From the NCBI RefSeq assembly GCF_038066575.1, contig NZ_JBBUTF010000006.1, positions 62,001-126,000 on the forward strand: a DNA stretch of 64,000 nucleotides. The letters run 5' to 3'. Position 1 is the first letter of the stretch. Every line of letters begins with the position of its first letter. The position numbers and the translations under genes are program-made. The notes under the pieces are model-generated. The model had not been told where the DNA came from. It searched no databases and saw nothing but the letters and a program-made list of their open reading frames with translations. Of the stretch, positions 52,355 to 60,576 are shown in pieces. Source of the stretch: Pseudaquabacterium rugosum. Lineage in GTDB: Bacteria > Pseudomonadota > Gammaproteobacteria > Burkholderiales > Burkholderiaceae_C.

Positions 52355-52750
52355 ATGACGTCCCCCACCCCCGATTCGCCGGACGGTCTGAGCATCGGCG
52401 AGCTGGCGCGGCGCAGCGGCCTCAGCACCCACGCCCTGCGCTTCTACGAGCAGGCCGGCGTGTTGCAGCCGGCCGGGCGCGCCGCCAACGGCCATCGGCG
52501 CTACGGCGTGGCGGACCTGCGGTGGCTGGCCTTCGTGCTGCGGCTGAAGGAGACCGGCATGCCGCTGGCGGAGATCCGGCAGTACGCGCAGTGGCGGGCG
52601 CAGGGTGCGTCCACGCAGGTGCAGCGTCTGGTGCTGCTGCAGCGGCACCGCGAGCGACTGGCCGAGCGCCTGCAGGTGCTGGCGCGCGCCACGCAGGCGC
52701 TGGACGACAAGATCGCGATCTACCTGCGCACCCCCGACGGCCGGCCCTGA
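52355..52750 (+). CDS. MerR-family transcriptional regulator
   Basis: A 131-residue MerR regulator. The winged helix-turn-helix is at residues 11-80 (LSIGELARRSGLSTHALRFYEQAGVLQPAGRAANGHRRYGVADLRWLAFVLRLKETGMPLAEIRQYA), followed by a coiled-coil (RLVLLQRHRERLAERLQVLARATQALDDKIAIY). No cysteines for metal sensing are present, so it resembles AdhR/NmlR-like aldehyde or stress sensors. It has its own MerR-type promoter with a 19-base spacer, and the carboxymuconolactone-decarboxylase-like gene follows 44 bases later, its probable target. Divergent from the TIR gene. Confidence 0.9.
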   Translation: MTSPTPDSPDGLSIGELARRSGLSTHALRFYEQAGVLQPAGRAANGHRRYGVADLRWLAFVLRLKETGMPLAEIRQYAQWRAQGASTQVQRLVLLQRHRERLAERLQVLARATQALDDKIAIYLRTPDGRP

Positions 52751-52794
52751 CGGCCCGGCCTCTGACTGATCCCTCTTGCATCGGAGCCCATGCC

Positions 52795-53268
52795 ATGTCC
52801 CCAGCCTTGCCCCCGGACACCGGGTCGTCAAGCCAGAGCGTGTCGATCAACAATCCGGACGTCGACCTGACCCGTTACCAGCGCGGCTGGGACAAGCTGC
52901 GCGAGATCGACGGCGAGGCCGGCGAGCGGGTGATCGCCGCGCTGCAGGACATCGCGCCGGACTTCGCCCGGCTGCTGATCGAGTTCCCCTTCGGCGACAT
53001 CTACAGCCGGCCGCAGCTGGACCTGCGTGCGCGTGAGATCGCGGTGGTGGCCGCGCTGACCGCACTCGGCCACGCGGCGCCGCAGCTCAAGGTGCACCTG
53101 CACGGCGCGCTCAACGTCGGCTGCACGCGCGAGGAGGTGGTGGAGGTCATCATGCAGATGGCCGTCTACGCCGGCTTTCCGGCGGCGCTCAACGGCCTGG
53201 CGGCGGCGCGGGAGGTGTTCGCGCAGCGGGATGCCGACGCGGCAGCGGCGACGTCATCGGTCGGCTGA
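52795..53268 (+). CDS. Carboxymuconolactone decarboxylase family protein
   Basis: A 157-residue all-helical protein of the CMD/AhpD-like family: RYQRGWDKLREIDGEAGERVIAALQDIAPDFARLLIEFPFGDIYSRPQLDLRAREIAVVAALTALGHAAPQLKVHLHGALNVGCTREEVVEVIMQMAVYAGFPAALNGL. The single Cys is in NVGCTREE; a CxxC peroxidase pair is absent, and the HLHGALN His is conserved with decarboxylase-like members. The GGAG site precedes the ATG at 52795. It follows a MerR regulator in the same direction, a common pairing with stress or aldehyde-type induction. Substrate unknown; a gamma-carboxymuconolactone role is not implied. Confidence 0.88.
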   Translation: MSPALPPDTGSSSQSVSINNPDVDLTRYQRGWDKLREIDGEAGERVIAALQDIAPDFARLLIEFPFGDIYSRPQLDLRAREIAVVAALTALGHAAPQLKVHLHGALNVGCTREEVVEVIMQMAVYAGFPAALNGLAAAREVFAQRDADAAAATSSVG

Positions 53269-53292
53269 ACACGGGCCGGCGCACCGCGGTCC

Positions 53293-54192
53293 TCAAGCCG
53301 CCCAGCCCGGCTGCCTGAACGCCGCCACCAGGTACTCCACCATCAGCCTCACCTTGGGCGCCAGCTGCCTGCGGCTGGGCCACACGGCGTGGATGCCCAG
53401 CTCGCGCGAGCGGTGGTCGGCCAGCAGCTCCACCAGCGCGCCGCTGGCCAGGTGCCGACCGACCATGAAGCTGGGCTGCAGCACGATGCCCTGGTGCTGC
53501 AGCGCGGCCACGCAGCAGCTGTCGCCGCTGTTGCTGCGCATGCGCGGGTTCACCTTCACCGTCAGCGGGCCGTCCGGGCCCTCGAACGGCCACTGGTCCC
53601 CTGAGGCCAGCAGTTTGTAGGCGAAGGTGGTGTGGCCGGCCAGATCGGCCGGCGTGCGCGGCGTACCGTGGCGCGCCAGGTACTCGGGCGAGGCGCACAG
53701 CACCAGCCGGGTCGAGGCCAGCCGCCGGCTGACCAGGCTGGACGCCTGCAGCTGGCCGATGCGCACGGCCAGGTCCACGCCCTCGTCGACGAGGTCGACG
53801 AAGCGGTCGGTCAGTGTCACGTCGAGCGTCAGCCGGGGGTGGCGGGCCATGAAGGCCGGCCACAGCGGCGCCAGATGATCGAGGCCGAAGGTGACGGGCG
53901 CGCTGATGCGCAGCTCGCCGATCACCTCGCCGGTGCGGGTGCTGAGCTCGGCCTCGGCATCGCGCACGCCGTCCAGCAGCTCGCGGCAGCGCTCGACGAA
54001 CAGCGCGCCCTCGGGCGTCAGCGACAGGCGGCGCGTCGTGCGCTGCAGCAGCCGGGTGCCCAGACGCGTCTCCAGCGCACCGACGACGCGCGAGACCGCC
54101 GTCTTCGACATCTGCAGCGCATCGGCCGCGCCGACGAAGCTGCCGGCATCGACGACGGCGACGAAGGTCTGCATTTCGGCGTAACGGTCCAT
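53293..54192 (-). CDS. LysR-type transcriptional regulator
   Basis: A 299-residue LysR regulator of the CrgA/AaeR-like group. The DNA-binding domain is residues 1-62 (MDRYAEMQTFVAVVDAGSFVGAADALQMSKTAVSRVVGALETRLGTRLLQRTTRRLSLTPEG), and the effector domain starts near GELRISAPVTFGLDHLAPLWPAF. The ATG at 54192 is chosen; a further upstream in-frame codon would run into the promoter. Divergent from the F420-reductase-like gene, with an imperfect inverted repeat reaching its own start codon, so it probably represses itself and controls that gene. Confidence 0.9.
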   Translation of the reverse strand: MDRYAEMQTFVAVVDAGSFVGAADALQMSKTAVSRVVGALETRLGTRLLQRTTRRLSLTPEGALFVERCRELLDGVRDAEAELSTRTGEVIGELRISAPVTFGLDHLAPLWPAFMARHPRLTLDVTLTDRFVDLVDEGVDLAVRIGQLQASSLVSRRLASTRLVLCASPEYLARHGTPRTPADLAGHTTFAYKLLASGDQWPFEGPDGPLTVKVNPRMRSNSGDSCCVAALQHQGIVLQPSFMVGRHLASGALVELLADHRSRELGIHAVWPSRRQLAPKVRLMVEYLVAAFRQPGWAA

Positions 54193-54219
54193 GGCCCGAT
54201 TGTGCCGATTAACGGGCCA
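54192..54219. promoter_or_regulatory. Inverted repeat TGGCCCG...CGGGCCA at the LysR start
   Basis: Arms TGGCCCGATT and TAACGGGCCA (one mismatch) flank an 8-base spacer and touch the LysR start codon. It sits in the 122-base divergent promoter and may be the LysR autoregulatory site. Nearby GCCATTTATCCGG is relatively AT-rich and could be a promoter. Confidence 0.4.
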
Positions 54220-54314
54220 ATGTGTGGCGCCAATAGCCATTTATCCGGAAAGCCGGGACTTTCAGAATTCATCCCATCGCAGCACCGCTGCACTTCCCCC
54301 GCAAAGGACCTCAC

Positions 54315-54947
54315 ATGCAAGTCACTGTCATCGGCGCCGGCAACATGGGCTCGGCCTTCGTCCAGCAACTCCACGCCGCCGGCCACACGGTGCGCGTGAC
54401 GGCCCGCGATGCCGACAAGGCCGCGCGCCTGGCCGCCGCCCACCCCGGCGTGCAGGCCGTGCCGGCCGCCGGTGCCGCCCGCGGCGCCGACGTGGTGGTG
54501 CTGGCCACCGCCTATGCCGACGCTGCAGCGGCTCTGCAGGCCGCCGACGTGCAGGCGGGCCAGGCCGTCATCGACATCACCAACCCGCTGACGCCCGACT
54601 ACATGGGCCTGACGCTCGGCCACGACACCTCGGCCGCCGAGGAGATCGCCCGCGCCGTGCCGCAGGCCGCACTGGTCAAGGGCTTCAACACCGTGTTCGC
54701 CCAACGCCTGGCCGCCGGCGCCCTGCTGGCCGACGGCCAGCGCATCCAGGTCTTCCTGGCCAGCGACCATGCCGAGGCCAAGCAGCAGGTCACGCAGCTG
54801 GCCGGCAGCCTGGGCTTCCAGCCGGTGGACGCCGGCGGCCTGAAGAACGCCCGCTACCTGGAGCCGCTGGCCGGGCTGAACATCTACTTCGGCTACGGCG
54901 CCGGCCGCGGCACGGGCATCGCACCGGCGTGGCTCGGCCAGGGCTGA
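54315..54947 (+). CDS. NADPH-dependent F420 reductase-like oxidoreductase
   Basis: A 210-residue Rossmann protein of the F420H2:NADP oxidoreductase/NADPH-dependent F420 reductase-like family: VTVIGAGNMGSAFVQQLHAAGHTVRVTARD at the N-terminus, VIDITNPLTPDYMGLTLG, AAEEIARAVPQAALVKGFNTVFAQRL, VFLASDHAEAKQQVTQLAGSLGFQPVDAGGLKNARYLEPLAGL. The Arg after the second strand suggests NADP. Betaproteobacterial members need not use F420, so the natural substrate is open. AAAGGA precedes the ATG. Divergent from the LysR regulator and 34 bases before the exported NTF2-like gene, which probably shares its transcript. Confidence 0.87.
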   Translation: MQVTVIGAGNMGSAFVQQLHAAGHTVRVTARDADKAARLAAAHPGVQAVPAAGAARGADVVVLATAYADAAAALQAADVQAGQAVIDITNPLTPDYMGLTLGHDTSAAEEIARAVPQAALVKGFNTVFAQRLAAGALLADGQRIQVFLASDHAEAKQQVTQLAGSLGFQPVDAGGLKNARYLEPLAGLNIYFGYGAGRGTGIAPAWLGQG

Positions 54948-54981
54948 TCCCCCCGATCACACCCCCGCCACGGAGATGACC

Positions 54982-55575
54982 ATGATCCACCGAACCCTCG
55001 GCCGGCGCGGCAGCCGGCTCACGTCGCTGCTGGGCACCGCACTGCTGGCAGCAGCAGCAGCAGCAGCAGCCCCCGCCGCCCACGCACAGAGCCTGGCCGA
55101 GCACCCGCCCACCCCGGCGCCGAAGCACGAGAAGCAGACGCCTCAGGTCGAGCGCCTGCTGAAGAAGTTCGACACCCTCGACTTCGACGTCTTCAGCAAC
55201 CAGAAGTGGGACCGCCTGCACGAGAGCCACGCCAAGGACATCGTCGTCACCTGGCCTGACGGCCACGAGACCCGCGGCGTCGACCGCCACATCGATGACC
55301 TGAAGGCGATGTTCGTCTTCGCGCCCGACATCGCCATCCAGACCCACCCGGTGCGCTTCGGTTCCGGATCCTGGACCTCGGTGACCGGCGTGATGACCGG
55401 CACCTTCACGCGCCCGATGCCGCTGCCCGATGGCGGCAGCATCGCCCCCACCGGCCAGCGCTTCGCCATCGGCATGGCCACCATCGGCCACTGGAAGAAC
55501 GGCCAGATGGACCACGAATGGCTGTTCTGGGACAACCAGGACTTCATGAAGCAGCTGGGGCTGGCGGGGCGGTGA
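54982..55575 (+). CDS. Exported NTF2-like/ester cyclase-type protein
   Basis: A 197-residue protein with a signal peptide (SLLGTALLAAAAAAAAPAAHAQ, cleavage near residue 37) and a SnoaL/NTF2-like domain: VERLLKKFDTLDFDVFSNQKWDRLHESHAKDIVVTWPDGHETRGVDRHIDDLKAMFVFAPDIAIQTHPVRFGSGSWTSVTGVMTGTFTRP and the final GQMDHEWLFWDNQDFMKQLGL. Polyketide-cyclase-like members are intracellular enzymes; exported ones are of unknown function. ATG at 54982 is preferred over 54976, because GGAG then sits 6 bases upstream. The Ala run is encoded by seven GCA repeats. Probably cotranscribed with the oxidoreductase before it. Confidence 0.85.
   Translation: MIHRTLGRRGSRLTSLLGTALLAAAAAAAAPAAHAQSLAEHPPTPAPKHEKQTPQVERLLKKFDTLDFDVFSNQKWDRLHESHAKDIVVTWPDGHETRGVDRHIDDLKAMFVFAPDIAIQTHPVRFGSGSWTSVTGVMTGTFTRPMPLPDGGSIAPTGQRFAIGMATIGHWKNGQMDHEWLFWDNQDFMKQLGLAGR
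55048..55068 (+). repeat. Seven tandem GCA codons in a signal peptide
   Basis: GCA is repeated seven times without interruption, encoding an alanine run in the hydrophobic core of the signal peptide. Repeat slippage would change signal length in steps of one residue without a frameshift. Confidence 0.8.
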
Positions 55576-55745
55576 GGGAGTGAGGCGAGTGGGTGACCGC
55601 CGCCTGCCTGGACCCGATGACGCTGGACGCGGCCCAGGATAGCTTCAACCTCACACCTGAGGAGACGAGGTGGCTGCAGGGGGTGCCCGGCAGGGCCTGT
55701 CGAGGCGCCGCCAGCCAATCCGGCGTTCCTGCAAGGCCTCACGGC

Positions 55746-55776
55746 TTGCCAGGCCGGCGGGGCCCGGGCCTATACT
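55746..55776 (+). promoter_or_regulatory. Candidate promoter for the riboswitch transcript
   Basis: TATACT (55771-55776) is a clear -10 box in GC-rich surroundings, with TTGCCA (55746-55751) as a -35 at a rather long 19-base spacing. It lies about 40 bases before the glycine riboswitch, where its promoter must be. Confidence 0.5.
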
Positions 55777-55817
55777 GCGGCCCACGCATCGAGCCGGCTC
55801 CGGTCGGCCCGTCGCAG

Positions 55818-56020
55818 GATCGGGAGAGCCCGGGCCGCTGGCAGACGCCACCGCCGCCCGGCGCCGAAGGAGCAACCACCCCGGAAACTCTCAGGCCCCA
55901 GGACCGGTCCCGCGCTGCGACTCTGAAGAGCGCCCGGCAGCATCGTCGGCCCGGCCGCACCGAAGGAGCAAGCGTCACCCGCCCCGGGTGGCGTGAATCT
56001 CTCAGGTTCCGAACAGAGGG
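55818..56020 (+). ncRNA. Tandem glycine riboswitch
   Basis: Two glycine aptamers lie in series in the 500-base leader of the DadA-like gene. Aptamer 1 (about 55818-55910) has a GGATCGG/CCGGTCC P1 stem, GGGAGAG, GCCGAAGGAGCAA and AACTCTCAGGC. Aptamer 2 (about 55919-56020) has CTCTG/CAGAG closing, GAAGAGCGCC, CACCGAAGGAGCAA and ATCTCTCAGG. The short linker between them is typical of the cooperative tandem form. The start codon follows about 55 bases later. It should switch on expression when glycine is plentiful; the sense of the switch is inferred from the family. 55576-55745 before it shows nothing else. Confidence 0.92.
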
Positions 56021-56075
56021 GGTGTCCGCCGCACGGTCGTGCGCGGGCCCATCCCCCCGACGCCGGAGACCTGAC

Positions 56076-57338
56076 ATGTCGACTCCCCGCATCGCCATCC
56101 TCGGTGGTGGCATCACGGGCGTGACCACCGCCTACGCGCTGACCCTGCGCGGCCTGGACGTCACCTTGTTCGAGCGGCACCGCTATGCCGCGATGGAGAC
56201 CTCGTTCGCCAATGGCGGGCAGCTGTCGGCCTCGAACGCCGAGGTCTGGAACCTGCCGTCCACCGTGCTCAAGGGCCTGAAGTGGATGCTGAAGGCCGAT
56301 GCGCCGCTGCTGGTCTCGCCGAGGCCGGGCTGGCACAAGCTGTCGTGGTTCGCCGAGTTCCTGGCGGCGATGCCGCGCTACGAGCGCAACACCGTCGAGA
56401 CCGCGCGTCTGGCGATCGCCGCACGCCAGCATCTGCTGGGCTGGGCCGCGGCCGAGGGCATCGATTTCGACCACGCGGCGCGCGGCATCCTGCACATCTA
56501 CCGTGACCGGGCCGGCTTCGAGCATGCGGCCAAGGTCACGGCGCTGCTGGCGCGCGGCGGGCTGCAGCGGCGGGCGGTCACACCGTCCGAGATGAGGGGC
56601 ATCGAGCCGACGCTGGCCGGCCGCTACCACGGCGGCTTCTACACCGAGAGCGACAGCACCGGCGACATCCACCGCTACACCCACGGCCTGGCCCGGGCGG
56701 CGCAGCGCCGCGGCGCGGAGCTGCTGTACGAGCACACGATCGACCAGCTGCGGCACGAGGCCGACGGCGCCATCACCGTGCTGGCGCGCGATGGCGCGGG
56801 TGCGGCGCTGCAGCGCCGCTTCGACGCGGTGGTGGTGTGTGCCGGCGTGGGCAGCCGGGCGCTGGCCGCGCAGCTGGGCGACCGCATCAACGTCTATCCG
56901 GTCAAGGGCTACTCGATCACCGTGCACCTGGACGACGCGGCCAGCCGCGCCGCCGCGCCGCAGGTCAGCCTGCTCGATGACGAGACCCAGCTGGTGTCGA
57001 GCCGGCTGGGGCCGGACCGCTTCCGCGTGGCCGGCACGGCCGAATTCGCGGGCGAGAACCGCGACATCCGCGCCGACCGCATCCGGCCGCTGGTCGACTG
57101 GGTGCGCCAGTGCTTCCCGGGCGTCGACACGCGGCGCGTCGTGCCCTGGGCCGGCCTGCGCCCGATGATGCCGGACATGATGCCGCGCGTGGGCCCCGGC
57201 CGCCGGCCCGGCGTGTTCTACAACACCGGCCACGGCCACCTGGGCTGGACGCTGTCGGCCGCCACGGCCGAGCTGGTGGCCGGCAGCGTCGAGCAGCGGC
57301 TGCGGCAGCCGGCGGGCGGGCGCTACGCACCGGCCTGA
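56076..57338 (+). CDS. DadA-like FAD-dependent D-amino acid/glycine dehydrogenase
   Basis: A 420-residue FAD oxidoreductase of the DadA group: FAD motif IAILGGGITGVTTAYALTLRGLDVTLFERH (residues 6-35), MEYTSFANGGQLS-like segment METSFANGGQLSASNAEVW, and C-terminal WAGLRPMMPDMMPRVGPGR with NTGHGHLGWTLSAATAELVAG. DadA enzymes oxidise D-amino acids to 2-oxo acids and ammonia at the membrane or in the cytoplasm. The glycine riboswitch directly upstream argues that glycine, or a D-amino acid connected with glycine metabolism, is the physiological substrate. GGAG lies 8 bases before the ATG at 56076. The sensor kinase gene follows after about 40 bases. Confidence 0.9.
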   Translation: MSTPRIAILGGGITGVTTAYALTLRGLDVTLFERHRYAAMETSFANGGQLSASNAEVWNLPSTVLKGLKWMLKADAPLLVSPRPGWHKLSWFAEFLAAMPRYERNTVETARLAIAARQHLLGWAAAEGIDFDHAARGILHIYRDRAGFEHAAKVTALLARGGLQRRAVTPSEMRGIEPTLAGRYHGGFYTESDSTGDIHRYTHGLARAAQRRGAELLYEHTIDQLRHEADGAITVLARDGAGAALQRRFDAVVVCAGVGSRALAAQLGDRINVYPVKGYSITVHLDDAASRAAAPQVSLLDDETQLVSSRLGPDRFRVAGTAEFAGENRDIRADRIRPLVDWVRQCFPGVDTRRVVPWAGLRPMMPDMMPRVGPGRRPGVFYNTGHGHLGWTLSAATAELVAGSVEQRLRQPAGGRYAPA

Positions 57339-57377
57339 GGGGCCGCCCGCCACCCGCATCGGCGATGATGGGCCCCC

Positions 57378-59477
57378 ATGGCCGATGTCACCGCCCCCCG
57401 CCCGTGCGATCCGCCCCGGGTGACGCCTCGGCCCGACGGACGCACCGGGCACCGCGGCGTCGGGCACCGGCGCCCGATCCTGGGTGGATCCGGCGCGGCG
57501 GCACGGCGGCTGAAGGGCACACGGCCGCGACGGCGGGGCCTGGGCCTGGGCCTGGCCCCGCTGGTTCTGCCGCTGGTCCTGCCCCTGGTTGTGCCCATGA
57601 TGGCCCAGGCCGGCCCGGCGGGCTGGCAGACCGATGCGCTCTGGCTGCGCCAGGCCGAGTTCATCCCCGATGCGCCGACCGGCGCCGCCGCGCCGGCCTC
57701 GGCGTCGATCTCGACGCCCTCCTCGCTCAGGGTCAGCCTGCCCGACAGCTGGCAGGCCCGTGCGCAGCCGCGGCCGGGCAGCGGCCTGTACCGGCTGCAC
57801 TGGCAGCTGCCGGCCACGGCCTCCGCCGACGGCACCTGGGCGCTGTGGTCCGCGCGCATGCCCACCCACCACCGGATCCGCATCAACGGCCAGCTGGTCA
57901 GCGACACCCTGGCCACCGCCGACGGCATGCGGCCGCGGGTCGAGCCGCTGGCCCCGCGGACCTGGCCCGCCGAGCTGCTGCGGCCGGGCCTGAACACGGT
58001 CGAGATCGAGGCGCGCTACGGCCTGCAGGCGGGGCTCGGCCCGCTGCAGATCGGCCCTCAACCGGCGGTGCAGGCCACCGCCCTGCGCCACCGCCGGCTC
58101 CACACCGACGTGCCGCGGCTGCTCAACACCGTGGTGGCCGGGGCCTGCGTCTTCATGCTGCTGCTGTGGGCCGGCCAGCGCGACGAACGGGCGCTCGGCT
58201 GGTTCGGCCTGTTCGGGCTGATGCTGATGGTGCGCAATGCGGCGATCGTCGACCCGGACGCGCACGCGCCCGCGGCCTGGGGCACCTGGCTGTACCTGGG
58301 CGGCATCGCGATCGTCACCGCCCTCGGCGGCTTCGCGCACAGCGTGGCACCACGGCCCTGGCGGCGCTATCCGGCGCTGCTGACCCTGGCCGCCGCCGGC
58401 TGCGTGCTGCATGCCCTGCTTCACCAGGGCGATCCGGCCGCCGCCGATGCAGCACGGATGCAGGGTTATGTGGCGCTGATCCCGGTGCAGCTGATGGCGC
58501 TGTGGTTCATCGGCAGCCATGTGCGCAGCCTGCCACGGGCGCAGGCCCTGGCGCTCATCCTGAGCCTGCTGGCCACCTTCATCGCCGGCCAGCATGACCG
58601 TGAGCATCACCAGGGCCGGCAGGCGCTGGAGACCACCTACTGGCTGCCCTGGGTCGCCCCCTGGCTGGTGCTGGCCTACGGCGCCATCCTGGCACGGCGG
58701 GTGGGCGTGGCCCTGCGCGACGTGCGGGTGCTCAACCGCGAGCTGGAACAGCGCGTGGCCGAACGCACCGCCCGCCTGGCCGAGGCCGATGCGGCCAAGG
58801 CCCGCTTCCTGGCCGTGGCCAGCCACGATCTGCGCCAGCCGCTGGTGGGCATCGGCCTGATGATCGGCCTGCTGCGCGAGCAGCCCGGCACGCCGACCCA
58901 GCAGCGCCTGCTCGGCCGCATCGCCGACAGCCTGAGCGCGATGGAGGCGCTGCTGCGCAGCCTGCTGGATCTGTCACGGCTGGACAGCGGGCCGCGTCGC
59001 GTGCGACTGCAGACGGTCGACCTGAGGCCTCTGCTGGACGCGCTGGTCGAGCAGGAGCGGCCGGCCGCCGACAGCCGGCAGCTGCGCCTGCGCTGGCGGG
59101 TGCCGGCCGGTGCCCGGGTGCACAGCGACGCGCTGCTGCTGGAGCAGATCGCCCGCAACCTGCTGGCCAACGCGCTGCGCTACACCGCCCGCGGCGGCGT
59201 GCTGCTGACGGTCCGCCGACGCGGTGCGCACTGGCGGCTGGCCGTCTGGGACACGGGTGCCGGCATCGCCCCCGAACGCCAGTCCGAGGTCTTCGACGAC
59301 TTCGTCCAGCTGGCGCCCGCCGACGCCGGCGGCCCGCGCGAAGGCCTGGGGCTGGGGCTGTCCATCGTCCGGCGGGCCGCCGATCTGCTGCGCAGCCCGG
59401 TGCGCCTGCGCTCGGTGCCAGGGCGCGGCAGCGTGTTCTGGATCGATCTGCCGGCGGCCGAGGACCGGCCCGCCTGA
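57378..59477 (+). CDS. 7TM-type sensor histidine kinase
   Basis: A 699-residue membrane sensor kinase. A basic N-terminus and one hydrophobic segment (about 55-75) lead to a periplasmic domain (about 80-240, SLRVSLPDSWQARAQ and GTWALWSARMPTHHRIRINGQLV, similar to 7TMR-DISM extracellular modules), then about seven membrane segments, a coiled-coil, a HisKA domain with the phospho-His in AVASHDLRQPLVGIG, and an ATPase domain with NLLANALRYTARGG, VWDTGAGIAPE and GLGLGLSIVRRAADLL. No response regulator is adjacent, so it is an orphan. It lies behind the glycine-riboswitch-controlled DadA-like gene and may be read from the same transcript. Confidence 0.9.
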   Translation: MADVTAPRPCDPPRVTPRPDGRTGHRGVGHRRPILGGSGAAARRLKGTRPRRRGLGLGLAPLVLPLVLPLVVPMMAQAGPAGWQTDALWLRQAEFIPDAPTGAAAPASASISTPSSLRVSLPDSWQARAQPRPGSGLYRLHWQLPATASADGTWALWSARMPTHHRIRINGQLVSDTLATADGMRPRVEPLAPRTWPAELLRPGLNTVEIEARYGLQAGLGPLQIGPQPAVQATALRHRRLHTDVPRLLNTVVAGACVFMLLLWAGQRDERALGWFGLFGLMLMVRNAAIVDPDAHAPAAWGTWLYLGGIAIVTALGGFAHSVAPRPWRRYPALLTLAAAGCVLHALLHQGDPAAADAARMQGYVALIPVQLMALWFIGSHVRSLPRAQALALILSLLATFIAGQHDREHHQGRQALETTYWLPWVAPWLVLAYGAILARRVGVALRDVRVLNRELEQRVAERTARLAEADAAKARFLAVASHDLRQPLVGIGLMIGLLREQPGTPTQQRLLGRIADSLSAMEALLRSLLDLSRLDSGPRRVRLQTVDLRPLLDALVEQERPAADSRQLRLRWRVPAGARVHSDALLLEQIARNLLANALRYTARGGVLLTVRRRGAHWRLAVWDTGAGIAPERQSEVFDDFVQLAPADAGGPREGLGLGLSIVRRAADLLRSPVRLRSVPGRGSVFWIDLPAAEDRPA

Positions 59478-59482
59478 GCCGG

Positions 59483-60508
59483 TCAGCCCGCCCGCACGAC
59501 CGTCACCCAGTTCGGGTTGCGGCCGAGTGCCAGGCGCTGCACCGGTGCGCCGGGCAGACCGGTGGTGGCATCGATCGGGTGCAGGGCGAGGTGGTGCGAT
59601 TCCTGGCCGACGGCGAGCAACCAGCGGCCGTCCGGGCTCAGCGCGAAGCCGCGCGGCACGGCCTCGGTGGGCGTGTGGCCGAGCGGCTGCAGCCGGCCGT
59701 CAGCCGCATCGACGCGGAAACTGGCCAGCGTGCTGGTGCTGCGCTCGGACGCGTGCAGCGTGCGGCCGTCGGCCGACAGATGCAGGTCCGAGGCCCAGGG
59801 CTTGCCGCTGAATCCGGGCGGCAGGGCGCTGACGGTCTGCCGCGGAGCCAGACGGCCGGTCTGCGCATCCCAGTCCAGCACGTCGATGCTCGCGTCCAGC
59901 TCGTTGAGCAGGTAGAGCCGGGTCTGCGCGGCATTCCACAGGAAGTGGCGCGGACCGGCACCGGCCGCGCTGCACCAGGCCGGCGGATCGTGCGGGGTGA
60001 GGGCGCCGGTGGCGGCATCGAAGCGGCAGACGTGCAGCCTGTCCGAGCCCAGGCTGCTCGACAGCACGAAGCGGTTGCCGGCCGCCGCATGGATGGCGTG
60101 GGCATGACGACCGGTGTGCAGCAGGTGCTCGATCGGGCCGGCGCGGCCATCGGCCTCGATGCGGCTGACGCTGATCTTGTGACCCTGGTAGGACGCGGCG
60201 AACAGCCACCGGCCGCTCTCGTCGAGGTCCAGGTTCGCGGTGTTGTCGGGCAGCGGGGCCTCGCCCAGCGGGCTGAGCCGGCCGCTGGCGCCGTCGATGG
60301 CCAGCGTGACGACGCGGAAGGGCTGGGCCCGCAGGGCGGCATGCAGGCGGCGGCGGTCGGCGCTGACGACCAGCGGCATCACCGGGCCGCCCAGCGGCAG
60401 CACCTGCACCGGCGTCAGAGCGCCGCGCTCGGCATCGAGCGCCAGCACGTGCAGGTCCTGGCTGTCGGCGTTGGAGACGTAGACGTGGAAATCGGCGGAC
60501 GGGTGCAT
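59483..60508 (-). CDS. pgl: 6-phosphogluconolactonase, YbhE/Pgl propeller family
   Basis: A 341-residue seven-bladed propeller like E. coli Pgl (YbhE): FHVYVSNADSQDLHVLALD, LVVSADRRRLHAAL, FAASYQGHKISVSRI, AGPRHFLWNAAQTRLYLLNELDASIDVLDWD, PRGFALSPDGRWLLAVGQ. It opens 6-phosphogluconolactone to 6-phosphogluconate, or a related free sugar lactone. The ATG at 60508 fits the E. coli N-terminus; an ATG at 60556 is the alternative. It follows the SDR by 68 bases or less on the same strand; ALDH, SDR and this lactonase may form one sugar-oxidation operon, with a product that could feed the gnd cluster elsewhere in this window. Confidence 0.87.
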   Translation of the reverse strand: MHPSADFHVYVSNADSQDLHVLALDAERGALTPVQVLPLGGPVMPLVVSADRRRLHAALRAQPFRVVTLAIDGASGRLSPLGEAPLPDNTANLDLDESGRWLFAASYQGHKISVSRIEADGRAGPIEHLLHTGRHAHAIHAAAGNRFVLSSSLGSDRLHVCRFDAATGALTPHDPPAWCSAAGAGPRHFLWNAAQTRLYLLNELDASIDVLDWDAQTGRLAPRQTVSALPPGFSGKPWASDLHLSADGRTLHASERSTSTLASFRVDAADGRLQPLGHTPTEAVPRGFALSPDGRWLLAVGQESHHLALHPIDATTGLPGAPVQRLALGRNPNWVTVVRAG

Positions 60509-60576
60509 GGGCGGCAGGCGGAGGTCGACGGTGCCGGCGGAGCCCGGCCGGGTCATCGTACAACACCGCCCGCACC

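Noticed and set aside
55770..58826. 1018-codon minus-strand open frame opposite the riboswitch, DadA-like and kinase genes
   Set aside because: It crosses a convincing tandem glycine riboswitch and two recognisable genes on the other strand; the translation is compositionally biased with no domains.
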